Below are positions 1 through 12,900 of a DNA stretch of 64,000 nt, one piece after another. The notes below the pieces were generated by a model. The model had not been told where the DNA came from. It saw nothing but the letters and a program-made list of their open reading frames with translations, and did no database searches. The DNA is from Streptomyces sp. PT12. Its GTDB lineage: Bacteria > Actinomycetota > Actinomycetes > Streptomycetales > Streptomycetaceae. The stretch lies in the NCBI RefSeq assembly GCF_003311645.1, contig NZ_QEST01000080.1, positions 124,001 through 188,000 of the forward strand, written 5' to 3'. Each line of letters opens with the position of its first letter. The first letter of the stretch is position 1. The position numbers and the translations under genes were made by a program.

Positions 1-702
1 ATCGACGGTGGTGGTGACGGTCTCGCCGTTGGGCGTCGTGACGGTGCTCTTCTCCTGGAGGATGTTGTAGTCCTCGTCGTACCGCACCCAGAACTCGATG
101 CTGCCGTCGCCGTCGGTGATCTTCATGTGGCTCGGCGGGTGCTCCGGCGGCTCGGGCGGCCGCTCACCCGGCTGCACGGGACGGTCGCCGTAGTCGTCCT
201 CCCACGTCTTGCACCAGTCGGGGGCGTCCTCGGCGCTACAGACCTCCCAGATGTTCGCGTCCGGGTGCTCTTCGAAGTACTCGGCGGCCCCGATCTCCTC
301 GATGTAGTTGTTCCATGCCTCGTTCCCCCGCTCCCAGTCCTCGACCGCCTCGCGCTTCGCGAGCCAGTCGTCGAAGATCATCTGGCCCGCCATGGTCGTG
401 TACTGCCCCGCGATCATGGCGTCCTGCTGGAGCAGCGCGTCGGCGACGCCGCCGAACATGTCGCCGAAGCTCTCAAGCTTGTCCTTGCCCTCGTCGATCC
501 GCGTCTTCGACTTCCCGTAGAACAGCTGGAACTGGTAGGAGAGCTGGTAGTTGCCGAAGATCGACTGGTTGGAGGTGGCGGTGCCTTCGCCGATCTCGGC
601 CCACGCGCCGGAGCCACCCGCGCTGTCGGCCCGCTCGGCCAAGCCGTGCAGCCCCCGCCGCATGGCGTAGAGCTTGTCGTAGTCCATGGCGAAGTCGGGC
701 AT
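1..702 (-). CDS. Helical T7SS-substrate-like protein, 3' end outside the window
   Basis: The frame is open from an ATG at 702 down to base 1 (234 codons) and continues off the left edge. The start has a strong ribosome binding site (GGAAGGAG) a few bases upstream. The first 110 or so residues look like a long helical hairpin (MPDFAMDYDKLYAMRRGLHG, later a Gln-rich stretch and FGDMFGGVADALLQQDAM). This resembles the WXG100/ESX-like N-terminal domains of actinobacterial T7SS proteins, although I see no clear central WXG motif. A short segment with two Cys (residues 161 and 170) and a Pro/Glu-rich linker follow. The visible end (from about residue 199) reads like the start of a beta-repeat region, with phrases such as DGDGSIEFWVRYDEDYN. 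It is divergent from the giant T7SS-like gene at 968. Secretion is inferred from fold and context only. Confidence 0.75.
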   Translation of the reverse strand, partial: MPDFAMDYDKLYAMRRGLHGLAERADSAGGSGAWAEIGEGTATSNQSIFGNYQLSYQFQLFYGKSKTRIDEGKDKLESFGDMFGGVADALLQQDAMIAGQYTTMAGQMIFDDWLAKREAVEDWERGNEAWNNYIEEIGAAEYFEEHPDANIWEVCSAEDAPDWCKTWEDDYGDRPVQPGERPPEPPEHPPSHMKITDGDGSIEFWVRYDEDYNILQEKSTVTTPNGETVTTTVD

Positions 703-967
703 CGCGGCTCCTTCCCTGCCGGTTGCGTTCGCGGCCCCGCGGGGCGCGCCCTCATCCCCTCCACGCACCAGCCGGGCGGAAGGTTCATCACGTCGCGCGG
801 ATCGGGTGAACCCCCCGCCCTTCTGGTGCGTAGAGAGGGCGAGGGGCCGCCCGCAGCTGGCCGCGGGCGGCCCGTCGCAGCGCCGTTGATGTGCGAAGGC
901 GAAGAACGCGAGCACGTCGTGCGGTGGTCGCCGTGGCGTCGTGCCGCCGAGAGAAGGGAAGCCGGTC
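703..967. promoter_or_regulatory. Divergent intergenic region with an 11-bp perfect hairpin
   Basis: This stretch separates two divergent T7SS-related genes and must carry both promoters; I could not assign convincing -10/-35 boxes. It contains a perfect inverted repeat, GGGCCGCCCGC (844-854) and GCGGGCGGCCC (863-873), with an 8-base loop, about 95 bases before the giant gene. A weaker 6-bp repeat, GGTTCA (782-787) and TGAACC (807-812), could be an operator. No T-tract follows the hairpin, so a terminator is not supported. Confidence 0.4.
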
Positions 968-3900
968 ATGCCTCGTCCGCCGGACTGGAGCGCGCTCGGC
1001 CTCGACGGCGACCCGACTCCGGGAGACCCCGACCGGATCGAGGAACTCCTCGAAGCCCAGCGGCAGATCGTCGAACTGGCCTCCGAGATCGACCGCGACC
1101 TCGACGAGCTGATGAAGGAGAACAGCCAGTACTTCATCGGGGAGACCGCCGACGCCCTGCGCGACAAGATGGACAAGCGCGTCCGCAACTTCGTCCAGGA
1201 CTTCCATCAAGCCCACAGCGACGTCCACGACGCCCTGAGCGCCTATCGCCTGGTCATGATCGACCAGCAGGAGATCGCCGACAACGCCTTGAGCGCCGCC
1301 GAGGGCCTGGACGAGGACGACCCCGACGTCGAGACCTACCGGACGCTCGCCCGCAACGCGGGGGACGCCCTCGATGAGGCCGCCGCCACCGCCGCCAGCG
1401 CCGTCGCCACCGCCAACTCCAGCATCTCCTCGATGATCGACCCCTGCGAGGAGTTCTGGAAGTTCCTCACCTACTTCGTGATCGGCCTCATTCTTCCCGC
1501 CATCATCTTCGGCGGCCCCGCCGCCCTGCTCCTGATCGCCCTCAGCGGCGTCCTCCTGGTCAAGAGCATCATGGACTTCGCCTCGGGCCGGGGCAGTATC
1601 ACCGACCTCCTGCTGGCCATCCTCGGCATGATCATCCCCACCACCCGGGGCATCAACATCGGCGGCATCATCCGCGGCGCCAACACCCGCATCACCGGCG
1701 CCTGGACGAAGAGCGGAGGGAGCGTCACCCAGCTGCTCCGCAACGTCAGCGACGCCTCCTGGACGGGTATCAGGAACCTCGTCGTCGTCACCGTCCCGAA
1801 GATCTTCAACACCATCAAGAGCGGCCATGTCCACGCCCGCACCGGCGGCGCCTGGGCCGACAACCCCATCTTCATCGCCATGGGCGGCAAGAACGGCTTC
1901 GCCGGATACTTCGCCGCCCACTTCACCGGGCGCGGCGCGCTGGCCCTCTTCCTCCCCGTCAACGTCACCGAGATGGGCAGCGGCATCGGCAACGCCTTCC
2001 GCATCAGCCTGTGGAACCGCGGCATCCTCGGCCAGTACCGCACCGGCGCCTACATCCACGGCACCCAGCTCATCGACATCCGCACCATCAGCGGCTTCGA
2101 CGACATGGGCCGCCCCCAGGTCAACGTCGCCCTCTGGGCCCGCTACCAACCCGGCCAGGGCCACTACGCCCAGTTCTTCGGCGGCATGCACTTCTGGAGC
2201 GACGTCTCCAAGGCCCCCGTCATCACCCTCGGCGTCGACGGCCTCCGCCTGCACAACACCCCCTTCACCACCACCCCCGCCACCGGCAGCCCCGTCACCT
2301 CACCCCACTCCTCCGTCACCGACCTGTCCCTCACCCGGCCCACCACTCCCACCAGCTTCGTCGGCGCCGACAACGCCTTCCGCCCGGCCTTCACCCCCGA
2401 CCCCGCCGGCGGCTCCCTCGCCGACCTCCGCCCCAGCCAGCCCCTCTCCCTCCACTTCGCCGACCAGGGCAGGTCGATGGGGGTGCCCAACCCCGCGCAC
2501 GCCTTCACCCCCGACGGCCTCACCCACCTCACCACCCCCACCGCGGCGCCCGTCCACGTCGCCACCCCCACGGCCACACCCACGGCCACACCCACGGCCA
2601 CGCCCGTACCCACGGCCCCCCCGACGCCCACTCCCACGCCCGCACCCACTCAGGCCACCCACTCCTTCGTCGGCAACGCCACCGGTACCGCCGGCGGCGA
2701 CGCCATCGTGGACCTCAGCCAGGGCGCGTTCTCCCCCGTCCGCTCGGATACCGGCGCCAACGCCTCCGGCATCTCGCCCACGGGGACCAGCGCCACCCAC
2801 CTGCCCGGGATCACCACCGCGGACATGCCCGTCCTCGGCGACACCGTCGCCGTCCCGCACACCGTCGGCGTCCCCCACACCGAGCTCAGTCCCCTGCACG
2901 CCAACGCCACCCCCGTCGCCACCCACCTCACCACCACCCCCGCCGCCGTCAACCGCCTCCCCCCGGGCGAGGCGGTCCTCGACGTCGACATCACCGCCGC
3001 GCCCTCGCTCCGCAGCCACTTCGCCGACCAGGGACTCGCCCTCAGCCCCCCCGACGTCGCCCAGACCGGCGCCGCCGCACGCCACTTCGGCGACCTCAAC
3101 CCCCTCGCCCCCGTCGGCACAGGGCCTGGCGCCCTCGCCCGCGCCGACGACACCCCCCTTGCCAACCCCGCTCCCTTCGATGTCGGCCCGGCGAGCCACC
3201 TCGACGTCAACGCCGCAGACGGGCTCGACACCATCGCGGGAGAGGTGGCCTCCGCGCTCCCGGTGACGCCGCTTCCGCTGGCGGCGGGCGGACTCACCCC
3301 GCCCGCACAGGCCGTCGCCCCAGCCGCGGTCGCCACCCCGGCCTTCGGCGGCCCCCCGCCGGTCGCCCTCAGCTCGCTGGCCAACCGGCCCGGCGTCATC
3401 GCCGACGGCGTCGCCGCCCCCGTTCCGCCCCCCGCGTCCCATGTCGCGGACGGCGCCAGGGCCGAGTTCGACATCGCCCCGCCGCCGCTGCGGGAGGCGG
3501 ACCGCGCCCCCCACTCGGGCGTGGTCCCGGTGGAGGGCATCACCCCCGTCGCGCAGAGCAGCACGCCCCCGCCGCCCCTCCCCACGGCCCAGCAGGGCGC
3601 CGTGCCACTGGCGGCCGTGCCGCAGGCGGTGAACGGGCGCCCCGGCGCGTTCACCACGCGCACCGTGGAGATCGGCGACGGGCCGTTGACCGGCTTCCGC
3701 GTGGTGGATCCGGGCGACGGCGTGCCGAGGCTGCTGGACGGATACGGCCGGGTCGTGGACGGGGCGACCGTCACCGTGCTGGACTCCGGCGAGTACCTGG
3801 TGCGGCGGGGAGAGGCCGTTCACCTGGTCACGGGCGACGGCCTGTCCGCGTACACGGTGGTGCGGCTCTCGGGGCGGGGCGACGAGCCGGATCTGTTCGC

Positions 3901-6900
3901 GCTGGTCCGCCCCGACGGGCAGTTCTACCCCTTCCCGCGCGACGCGGACCTGGGACGGCTCTCCGACCGGGTGGTGCGCCACGTCGGGGCCGACGGCGAC
4001 GCGGCCCTGGTGTCCGTCTTCGGCCCGGGGCAGCGGTTCGCCACCTACGATCCCGCCACGGGGCAGTTCCGTTCCGAGGGCCCCGCCGCGGCGCCCCTCG
4101 ACAAGGTGGACGCGGACGAGTTCGTGAAGCTCGACCACGTCGACCGGGTCGAGGTGGGCCGCCAACTGCTGGGCGACGCCGGGCGGTCCGACGTCCCGCT
4201 CCCCGCCGTCGGCACCGACCTCACCGTTCTGATGGTCCCCCAGATCCGCTACACCATCGAGACGGCCCACGTCCGCCCCGGGAGCTCCGGCTCCGACGGC
4301 TCGGGTGTCTCGGACGGCTCGGGCCCGGTCCGCCACGGCATGGCCGACAGCGATGTCGAGCTGACCGAACTGCCACGCCCCGTCAGGCTGTTCGGTCCCA
4401 ACGACCGCCCCACCGGCACCACCCTCACCCTCCCGCCCGGCGGCGGCGCCCCCACCCTCACCCGCGACGGCCACCCCGTCGCCGCCGACCACATCCGCGT
4501 CACCGACCGCTCCATCGCCATCCGCATCGGAACCACCACCACGTTCCACAGCCACGACGGCCACCACATCGCCGACCTCCACATCCACCACACCGGCCCC
4601 CTCAGCGGCCACGCCGTCATCGCCGAAGCGGGCCAACCACCGCGCCTGATCCGCCTCGACGGCCAACCCGCCGACACCCTCACCACCGCCCCGTTCGGCG
4701 ACCACCGCTGGCGCGTCGACAGCCTCGGCACCCCTGTCACCGTCCTGGACGACACCGGCGTCCCCACCCACGACATCGCCCGCCTCGCCGGTCCGGGCAA
4801 CGGCCGCCACGCCCCACACGACGAATACCTCCTCACCCCCCTCACCGGCGACCGCGCCCCCACCGTTCACCAGGGCGACGGCACCCCCCTCCCCCACCGC
4901 GTCCAACCCCTCGGCGACGAATTCCTCGCCATCCACCGCACCAACACCACCACCCACACCACCGTCACCGACCTCCACGACACCCTCGGCTCCCACCACG
5001 CCACCCTCCACCGCCTCCCCGGCACGGAGCACCACGAACTCGCCCTCACCGGCAACGACCCACCCCGCGTCATCGGCCCCGAGGGCGACACCGTCCCCGG
5101 CTCCCGCGTCACCCCCCTCCCCGACGACGCCGGATGGCTCATCCACCGCCCCGACCACACCGCCCTCATCGCCGTCCCCGCCGAGGGACGCCCCGGTGGC
5201 GCCCTGGTCATCCGCGACGGCTCGGGCGGCGGGGTCACCTTTGTCCCCCTCGGCGACCGCGGCGCCTTCGTCCGCATCGGCGACAACACCCCCCACATCG
5301 TGGACGACACCGGCCACTTCCACCCCACCGTCACCCTGCGCGACGACCAAGGACGCGCCTCCGACCTGTTCCTCGCCCCGCCGACCGGCCGCGCGGACAC
5401 CCCCGCCGTCTTCGGCGGCGACGGCAGCCTCCACAGCGATGACGTCCACTCGACGTTCGGCGGCGACCGCGTCGTGGTGCACACCTCCGGCGCGTACGAC
5501 GTCCACGGCCCCGACGGCGTTCTGCTGGACTCCAGCACCCGGCACCCGGGCGGCCCGCTGGGCGCGGGCAACCACCTGGAGATCGCGGACGACGGGACGG
5601 CCCGCGTGGTCCGCCCCGACGGGACCCCCGTGCCCAACGCCAGGGCCGACCTGCTCGCCGACGGCGGCTACCTCGTCAACACCCCCGGCCAGCGCCCTGG
5701 CGTGGTCGACGCCCGGGGCATCCACACCCACGACGCGGTGTGGCTCCACCAGCGCGACATCCCGTACGGCTGGGCCGCCCTGCCGCTGCGCGGGGACGAC
5801 CCCTTCGCGCTGACCCCGGACGGCGCCCCATGGCGGGCCTTCACGTTGGACGCCGACGCGGCCGGGATCACTGGCCGCTTGGCGGACACCTACGCCACCG
5901 TCGTCTTCGACCGGGCGGGCACCTACCTGGGGTTCCGGCTCATCATGACCGAGGGGCGGCTCGCCGACCACGAGATCCACTTCTCGCTCGCGACCGCCCA
6001 GGCGGGCGACATGGGCTTCCGGGTCGTCACCGCGGACGGGCAGGTGGTGAACGGCGCCGGGGTGAGGCGCCTGGCTCTCGGTCCTGGGCCCCACGACGCC
6101 GGGATCCTGGTGACCATCCCGGGGCGTGACCCCGCGGTCATCGACAGCGGCTTCGGGAACTACCTCTACGACGCCGCCGTGCTGCCACCCCTGCCCGGCC
6201 GGGACACCGGCAGCATCGCCATCTGGCCGACGAACGGCTCCGGCCCGGGGGCGCTCTTCGACGACTTCGGGCGCGTGCCCGGCCCGGACGTCGCGGTGCG
6301 CGACGGGCTGCTCGCCGTCACCTACGGCCCCGAGGTGACCGTGCTGTACCGCCTTGACGGGACATGGGAATCCACCGTGCGGTCAGGGGAGGGGCATGGC
6401 TCGTTCAGCGGATACAGGATCGAGCTGACCGAGCTCCCCGACGGCACCGTGACGGCCCAGGTCATCCACACCCAGACCGGCGCTCCGGTGGCGGACGTGA
6501 CCCTCAGGCCGTTCGGCGAGGACATGACCGTGGTCGACGCGCCGGGAGTCGGAAGCGCTCTGGTGGGCCCTGGCGCGCACCACTCCCACATCGTGGCGCA
6601 GGTGCCGGGGGCGCCGGACCGCCTGGTCGCCGTGCCGGTCGGCACGGACCGCACGGGCCCGAGCGACGGCTTCTGGATGGACGGCGCGGCCCTGCGCGTG
6701 GAGGGCTTCCCCGACGCCGTCTTCCGCACGGCGGACGGCACCTTCCTCGGCTATGCGCACCGCATCGCTGAGGGGCCGCTCGGCGGCAACGTCCTCGCCT
6801 TCCCCGACGGCGGCACGCCCTTCGTGGTCCGCCCCGACGGGACCCCGCTCCCCGACGCCACCGTGCGCCCGCTGGACAACGACCAGTTCCTGGTCGAGGT

Positions 6901-9900
6901 GCCGGGCGGCGGCCATGTGCTCCTCAACAGGGGGGCGTTCAGCGACTACGACGTCGTGCCGCTGCCAGGGCGCGACGGGAACGCCACGAACGAGCTGGCG
7001 CTGCTGCCCATCGACGAGGCCCAGCACGCCCCGGTCGTGGTCCGCACCGACCGCCCGGCGACGGAAGGCGCCGTGGCCCCGGCGCCCTATGTCACGGTGC
7101 GCACCAGCTCCGAAACGGTCGAAGGCGCGGACGGCGCAACCACCGTACGTACGCTGGAGATCACCACGGGTCCCCTGGCCGGCCTCCGCGTCGTCGACTC
7201 GGGCGACGGCGCGCCGAGGCTGCTTGGCCCCGGCGATCACCCCGTGCCCGGGGCGACCGTGACCCCGCTGGACCTCGATTGGTACCTGGTGCGGTCGGCG
7301 GACGGCTCCTACGCGATCACCCAGAGCGCGCTGACGCCGATGGAGACGATACAGACGCTGAGCGGCGCGTTGTCCCGTTACTCCGTGATCCTGCCTCAGG
7401 GCGGCGGCCTGCCGCAGGTGGCGGACGCGATCGGCTTCGCTGTCCAGGGCGCACGCGTCGAACGTCTGGCCGCAGACATGTTCCTGGTCGAGGTGGACGA
7501 CATCGGACGCCAGGTCGTGAACGGCACGGGAGCGCACACCCACGACGCGGTGCGGCTGCCACACCCCGACGGCACGCCAGGCGACATCGTCGTGGCCCGC
7601 CCGCTGGACCAGACAGGCCAGCCCACCGTCCACCAGGGCGGCCGGGACATCTCGGACGACGCGTGGATCGACGACGACACGATCACCGTCTACTCGGGCC
7701 CCCACACCACCGAGCACAGCCTCGACGGGGCCTTCCTCAACCGCGTCACCGAGCTCACCGGAGGACCGCTCGACGACCTCCAGATCCTGGACACCGGACC
7801 CGCCACCCCCCTCCGCCTGGTCGACACCGAGGAAAACCCCATCCCCGGCTCCACCGTCACCCCCCTCACCACCGGCGAACGCCTCATCTCCCACGACGAC
7901 ACCCGCTACCTGGCCGACGAACACGGCGTCGTCACCCACCGCGCCACCCTCCTCACCGGCAGGGACGGGCACCCCGACATCCTCGCGCTCTCCGGCCCCG
8001 ACGGCCAGCTCTACCCGCTCCCCCGCGCACTCGACGGCACCGTCCTCGACAACCACGTCATCCGCCGCATCGACGCCACCGCCACCCCCACACCCGCCAA
8101 CCCCACCCCCCGACCGGAACACCACCTCACCCTCTACACCCCCGACCACCGCGCCATCATCTACGACGCCCGCACCGGCCACTTCACCTCCGACACCCCC
8201 GCCATCCCCGGGCTCCAGGGCGTCGGCCCCGACGAATACCGCCTCCTCACCCCCCACGACCAGGCCACCATCCGCCACCAACTCGCGGAATCCACCACCA
8301 GGACCGGACCCACAGCACCCGCCCCGGGCTCCACCGACCGCACGGTGTTCATGGCGTTCACCCCCCGCGGCCCTGAGCCCGTCCAGGGCGCTCCGGTGCC
8401 GGGGCCGAGCGCGCAGCAAACCGGCTCGTTCGACATCCCGGTCGAGGAGGGCGCCGAGCTGCGCCTCGCCTTCGCCCCGGACACGGGCCGCGTCACCGCC
8501 GCCGACGCCGTCACGCCGGACGGCGGGCCGCGGCTCGGCGTGACGCTCGAGTCGCAAGGCAACGTCGACATCGTGCGCGTCACCCGGGGCGAGGCGACCG
8601 TCAGGACCGAGCGGTGGATCGCCCTCGTCGACAGCGCGAACGTCCCCCGGGTCCATCTCCGCCTGGTGGACGGCCAGGTGACGGCCTACCGGCCGGGTCC
8701 CGACGGCTCACTGACCCGGTTGAACGACGGGATCACCAGGCTCGGGGACGGCTCAGGCACCCGAGTGCTCCTGCCCGAGGACCGCTTCATCCTGGATGAC
8801 GCGGGGGTCAGGACGCACGACGTGGTGGAGCTCCAGGCCACGGGCGGCACCCGGGTCAGGGACTTCGTCGACATCCCGATCCGCGACGGCGGCCAGCCCC
8901 AGGTGCGCGACCTCACGGGCGAGCCGCGGGGCTTCACCCCGGAGGTCACGGGGCAGACGATCACCGTGCCGCGCGGCGCCGTGACCACCGTCTACGACCG
9001 GGCGACCGGCGTCTGGCAGCGGGAGATCCGCGCCTTCGGCGCCGGGCCCCTGGCGGGCCACGACATCCGCGTGCCCAACACGGCGCTCGGCGATCAGGCC
9101 CGGCCGACCCTGATCGAGCGGAACACCGGAGCTGAGGTGCCGCACTCCTCGGTCGACCTGCGCCGCAACGCGGACACCGGGGCCATCGAAGGGGAGATCC
9201 GGATCGTCCGGGGCCACAGCACCGCGTTCCACGACGTCGCGAACGGCGACGCGCTCCGTCAGGTGCACCGCCTCGGCGGGGACGCGGAGTTCGACGGCGC
9301 CGACCTGGTCGTCCCCGCCCGGGGCGGTGACGACCCCAGCCTGTTGCGGGGCGGTGAGCCGGTGCCGGGCAGCCGGGTCATCGCGATCCCGGACGAGGGC
9401 TTCCTGGTGCGGGTCGGGGACCGGCAGGCGCTGCTCGACCTCACGGGCGGGCCCCACCCCGGAGCCGCCGAGGCCGCGCTGCCCGACGGCACCACGGGCC
9501 TGGTCCTGCGCTCCCCACGGGGGGACGGGCATCATGCGTTCTTCGACGCCCAAGGCCAACGGGCCGAGGCCACGTTCACCGAGGACGGCGGCACCCGGCA
9601 CGTCACCCTCACCTGGGGCGACAACGGGACGCTCACCTACCGCTTCACGGGCGACCCCGGCGGCCACGCCACCCAACTGACCCACGAGACCTACCGGGTG
9701 ACCGGCGGCCCGTTCGCGGGCCGGGACCTGGAGGTGACGCACGCGGACAACACCTCCACCGCCGTGATCCGCGCCACGGGGCGCGCCGATCTGCCCGCCG
9801 TGGAACAGCGGTGGGCGGGCTTCCACGGCTACCGGATCCCCGAGGGGAACGGCCCGCACCACGCGGTGATCACCTCCACGGGCGGCTTCAGCCACCGGGC

Positions 9901-12900
9901 CACCCCGCTGGTCACGCGCGGCGGCGAGACCGACGCGTTCGTCCACCTGCCCCCCGCGGGCACCGAGGGCGGCCCGGTGCTGCGCACGGTGGACGGCACC
10001 GGCCACCAGGCGGCGGCGTTCACCCACGACAGGACCGGCTACTCGCTCACCGACGCGGCCGGGATCACCCGGAAGAACGGGACCGACGGGCGGTTCATCG
10101 AGGAGCGCTTCACCATCGTCGGCGGGTCAGTGCACAACCATGTGCTGCGCCTCCCCGACGACCTGGGACAGGCCACGATCACCTCGCCCGGCCCCGGGAG
10201 GGCGCACCCGGTGAAGGTCGCGGTCCAGCACGACAACACGCTGCGGGTCCACTGGAACACCAAACACGTCCTCGTCGATCCGGCCACCCGCACCACCACC
10301 CACGACGTGGCGCCCCTCACCAGGGAAGGCCCCGACGGGACGCAGACCGTCGAGGGATACGCGCTCACCGACCTCGTCGCCCACCATGCCCCTCCCACCT
10401 ACCGCACGGCATACGGCGACCCCATCCCCGACGGCGGCACCAGGCCGGGGGAGGACTTCGCCATCCAACGGGACGGGGTGACCGAGTACTTCGACCGCGA
10501 CACGGGCGTGCACCGCTTCAGCGAGAGGCGGCTGCCGAACGACGGAAGCGGCGTGGGTGGCACCGCCGTGCGCATCCACGAGACGGTGCACAACGGCCAG
10601 TACCACCGAGCCTACGACCTGCTGGACGACCACAGGGCGGTCGTGCCCGACCGCGTGGTGACGGGCCGCCAGGAGGTGCCGACGGGCGTGGACCCGGGCA
10701 CCGGCTTCCGGGCGCGCAGCGCGGACGGCTCCCAGACCTGGGCGTTCCGCGCCGACGGCACGCCGGACTTCCACATCGGCCCCCGCGACCCCGACAGCGG
10801 GCTGCGGACCGCCACCAAGCACACCCCGGACGGGACCACGACGTTCCAGGTGCGGGAGCTGGGCGACCGCGTCGGTCAGCGCTTCGCCGACGTCACCACA
10901 GGGAACGTGCGGGACCGGGACCTCAACCCGATCCCCGGCCACCGGCTCGTGGCGGAAGAGGGGAACCGCTTCCGCTACACGGGCCACGCCACCGGCCTCA
11001 GGGACGGCGAGTACAAGGTCTACGGCGAGGACGGGCGCCTGATCGAGCAGCGGATCAACATCATCGCCAAGGGGCGGCGCCTCGTCGACCACTTCTACAA
11101 GGCCGTCTACGAGCACGACGCCGCCGGGAAGATCACCGGCGGCACCTGGGAGCGCTGGCGGCCCAACCCCGAGGCGGCGCGATGGACCGAAGGCAACGGA
11201 GAGCGCCCGCCCGCCTCCATCGGGCCGCCGACGGCCGCACCCTGGCTCGACCGCGGCTGGGTCGAGGTCAAGGGCGCTGACCAGGGTCATGTCTCGCTGG
11301 TCACCTTCAACAGCGACGGACTGCGCCACCTCGTCTTCGAGCGCCGCCCGCTGGCCGACGGCGCCACCCTGGACGCGCACACCCCCGGCACCGTCACCGA
11401 CTTCGCCGTCCGCTGGCATGGCACGCCGACGGGCTTTCTGAGCCAGCGCCAGCGCTGGCAGCTGCTCGACGCGGGGGGCAACGCCGCGGGGAACGGCATC
11501 CGGATCTGGGGCACAAGTCGCAGGACCTTCTTCGACTACGGCGAGCAGATCCACGTCTCGCGCTCCCTCACGGGCCCCGTCCACCACTACCGGGAGACCC
11601 CGGACGGCGGCTATGTGCTGGCCACGCGCGAGGCGTCGTCCTCCTCCCTCTTCTCCTTCCGCACCGGCCAGGGGGGCAACTGGCACCGCTACGGCGCCGA
11701 CTTCTCCGTCCAGGCCAACGGCGAGCGCCGCTGGTACACGGGGGGCCACGGCTGGATCGACCGGATGCCCGACCCGCGGAAGCACGACATCGTCACGGTG
11801 AACGAGAAGTTCCCCCCGGTGACACGGCACAACATTCGCAACTTCCGCGCCTACGAGCTCGGCTCCGACGGGCTGCCGACGGGCGGCTGGACCACCGTCT
11901 CGCCGCAGGGCAAGCCCACCGGCGTCCAACAGGTCAAGCCCGACGGCTCCTGGGAACATACACACCGGATCGCCGAGCAGCGCCCGCCGAACTTCTACCG
12001 GTCGTGGCTGTCCCCGGAGTTCCGCGGGATGGACGTCGGCATCTCACACCTGAGCGACACGCTGCTGCCGCACATGTTCCGGCCGAGGAACAACCGCTAC
12101 CTGGCCACCGGGACGGAGGCGGCGTTCATCCGGGACAGCAGGCTCCAAACGTTCAGCTTCGAGAGCGGCACCGGCGCGGGCACCAGCAATCCGGTCCCCA
12201 CCACCAGAGGCGTCGAGGTCATCAGCTCCCGGGGCTGGAACACCGTCAGGGTGTCCTCCACCGGGCAGATGTCCCATGAGACCCGGGACCTGGCCAACGG
12301 CAACACCCTGACCGTGGGCGACGGTGTGACGCTGCCGCCGGGCGTCACGCGGAACGGTGACCTCCTGCCGTGGTCGGAGGGCCCCGGCAAGCTCTCGGGC
12401 CACCGCACATTCGACAGTGACCACTTCATCGATCCCCCGAGGGACAGCGGCAAGAAGGGGAACGACGTCCAGTGGCAGGACCAGTTCCGCACCGATGTTC
12501 CCCCGGGCGGCGATGGGTACACCCGTGACGCGGGGGGCGTGGGCCACGAGTGGCACATCGCCCGGATGGGCTTCAAGGACGGCACGATCCTCGACTACCG
12601 CCCCCGCCCGAGGAGTCAGGAGGATGGCGCGGGGAACGACGGCATCGACTTCCAGCGCACCGTGCACGCGGGCGACACCTGGCGCCCTGAGGGGCGGCAA
12701 CTCGAGCCCGGCTACCAGGAGTCGGACTGGGTGCTCACCAACCACCAGGGCAAGCTGCTGGCCCGTCAGGACACCTTCCCCGGCCTCGGCCCGAACGGCA
12801 CGGACCTGCGCGTCCACAGCGTCTACACGCACAGCTGGCGCAGTGACTCGGTCGACTGGACCGCGAGCGACGGGTCGAGCGGCGCCCGCAAGCTCGCCTC

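Noticed and set aside
2300-6094. Long minus-strand open frame inside the giant gene
   Set aside because: It is Val/Gly-repetitive with no domain signal; codon-position bias favours the plus-strand frame.
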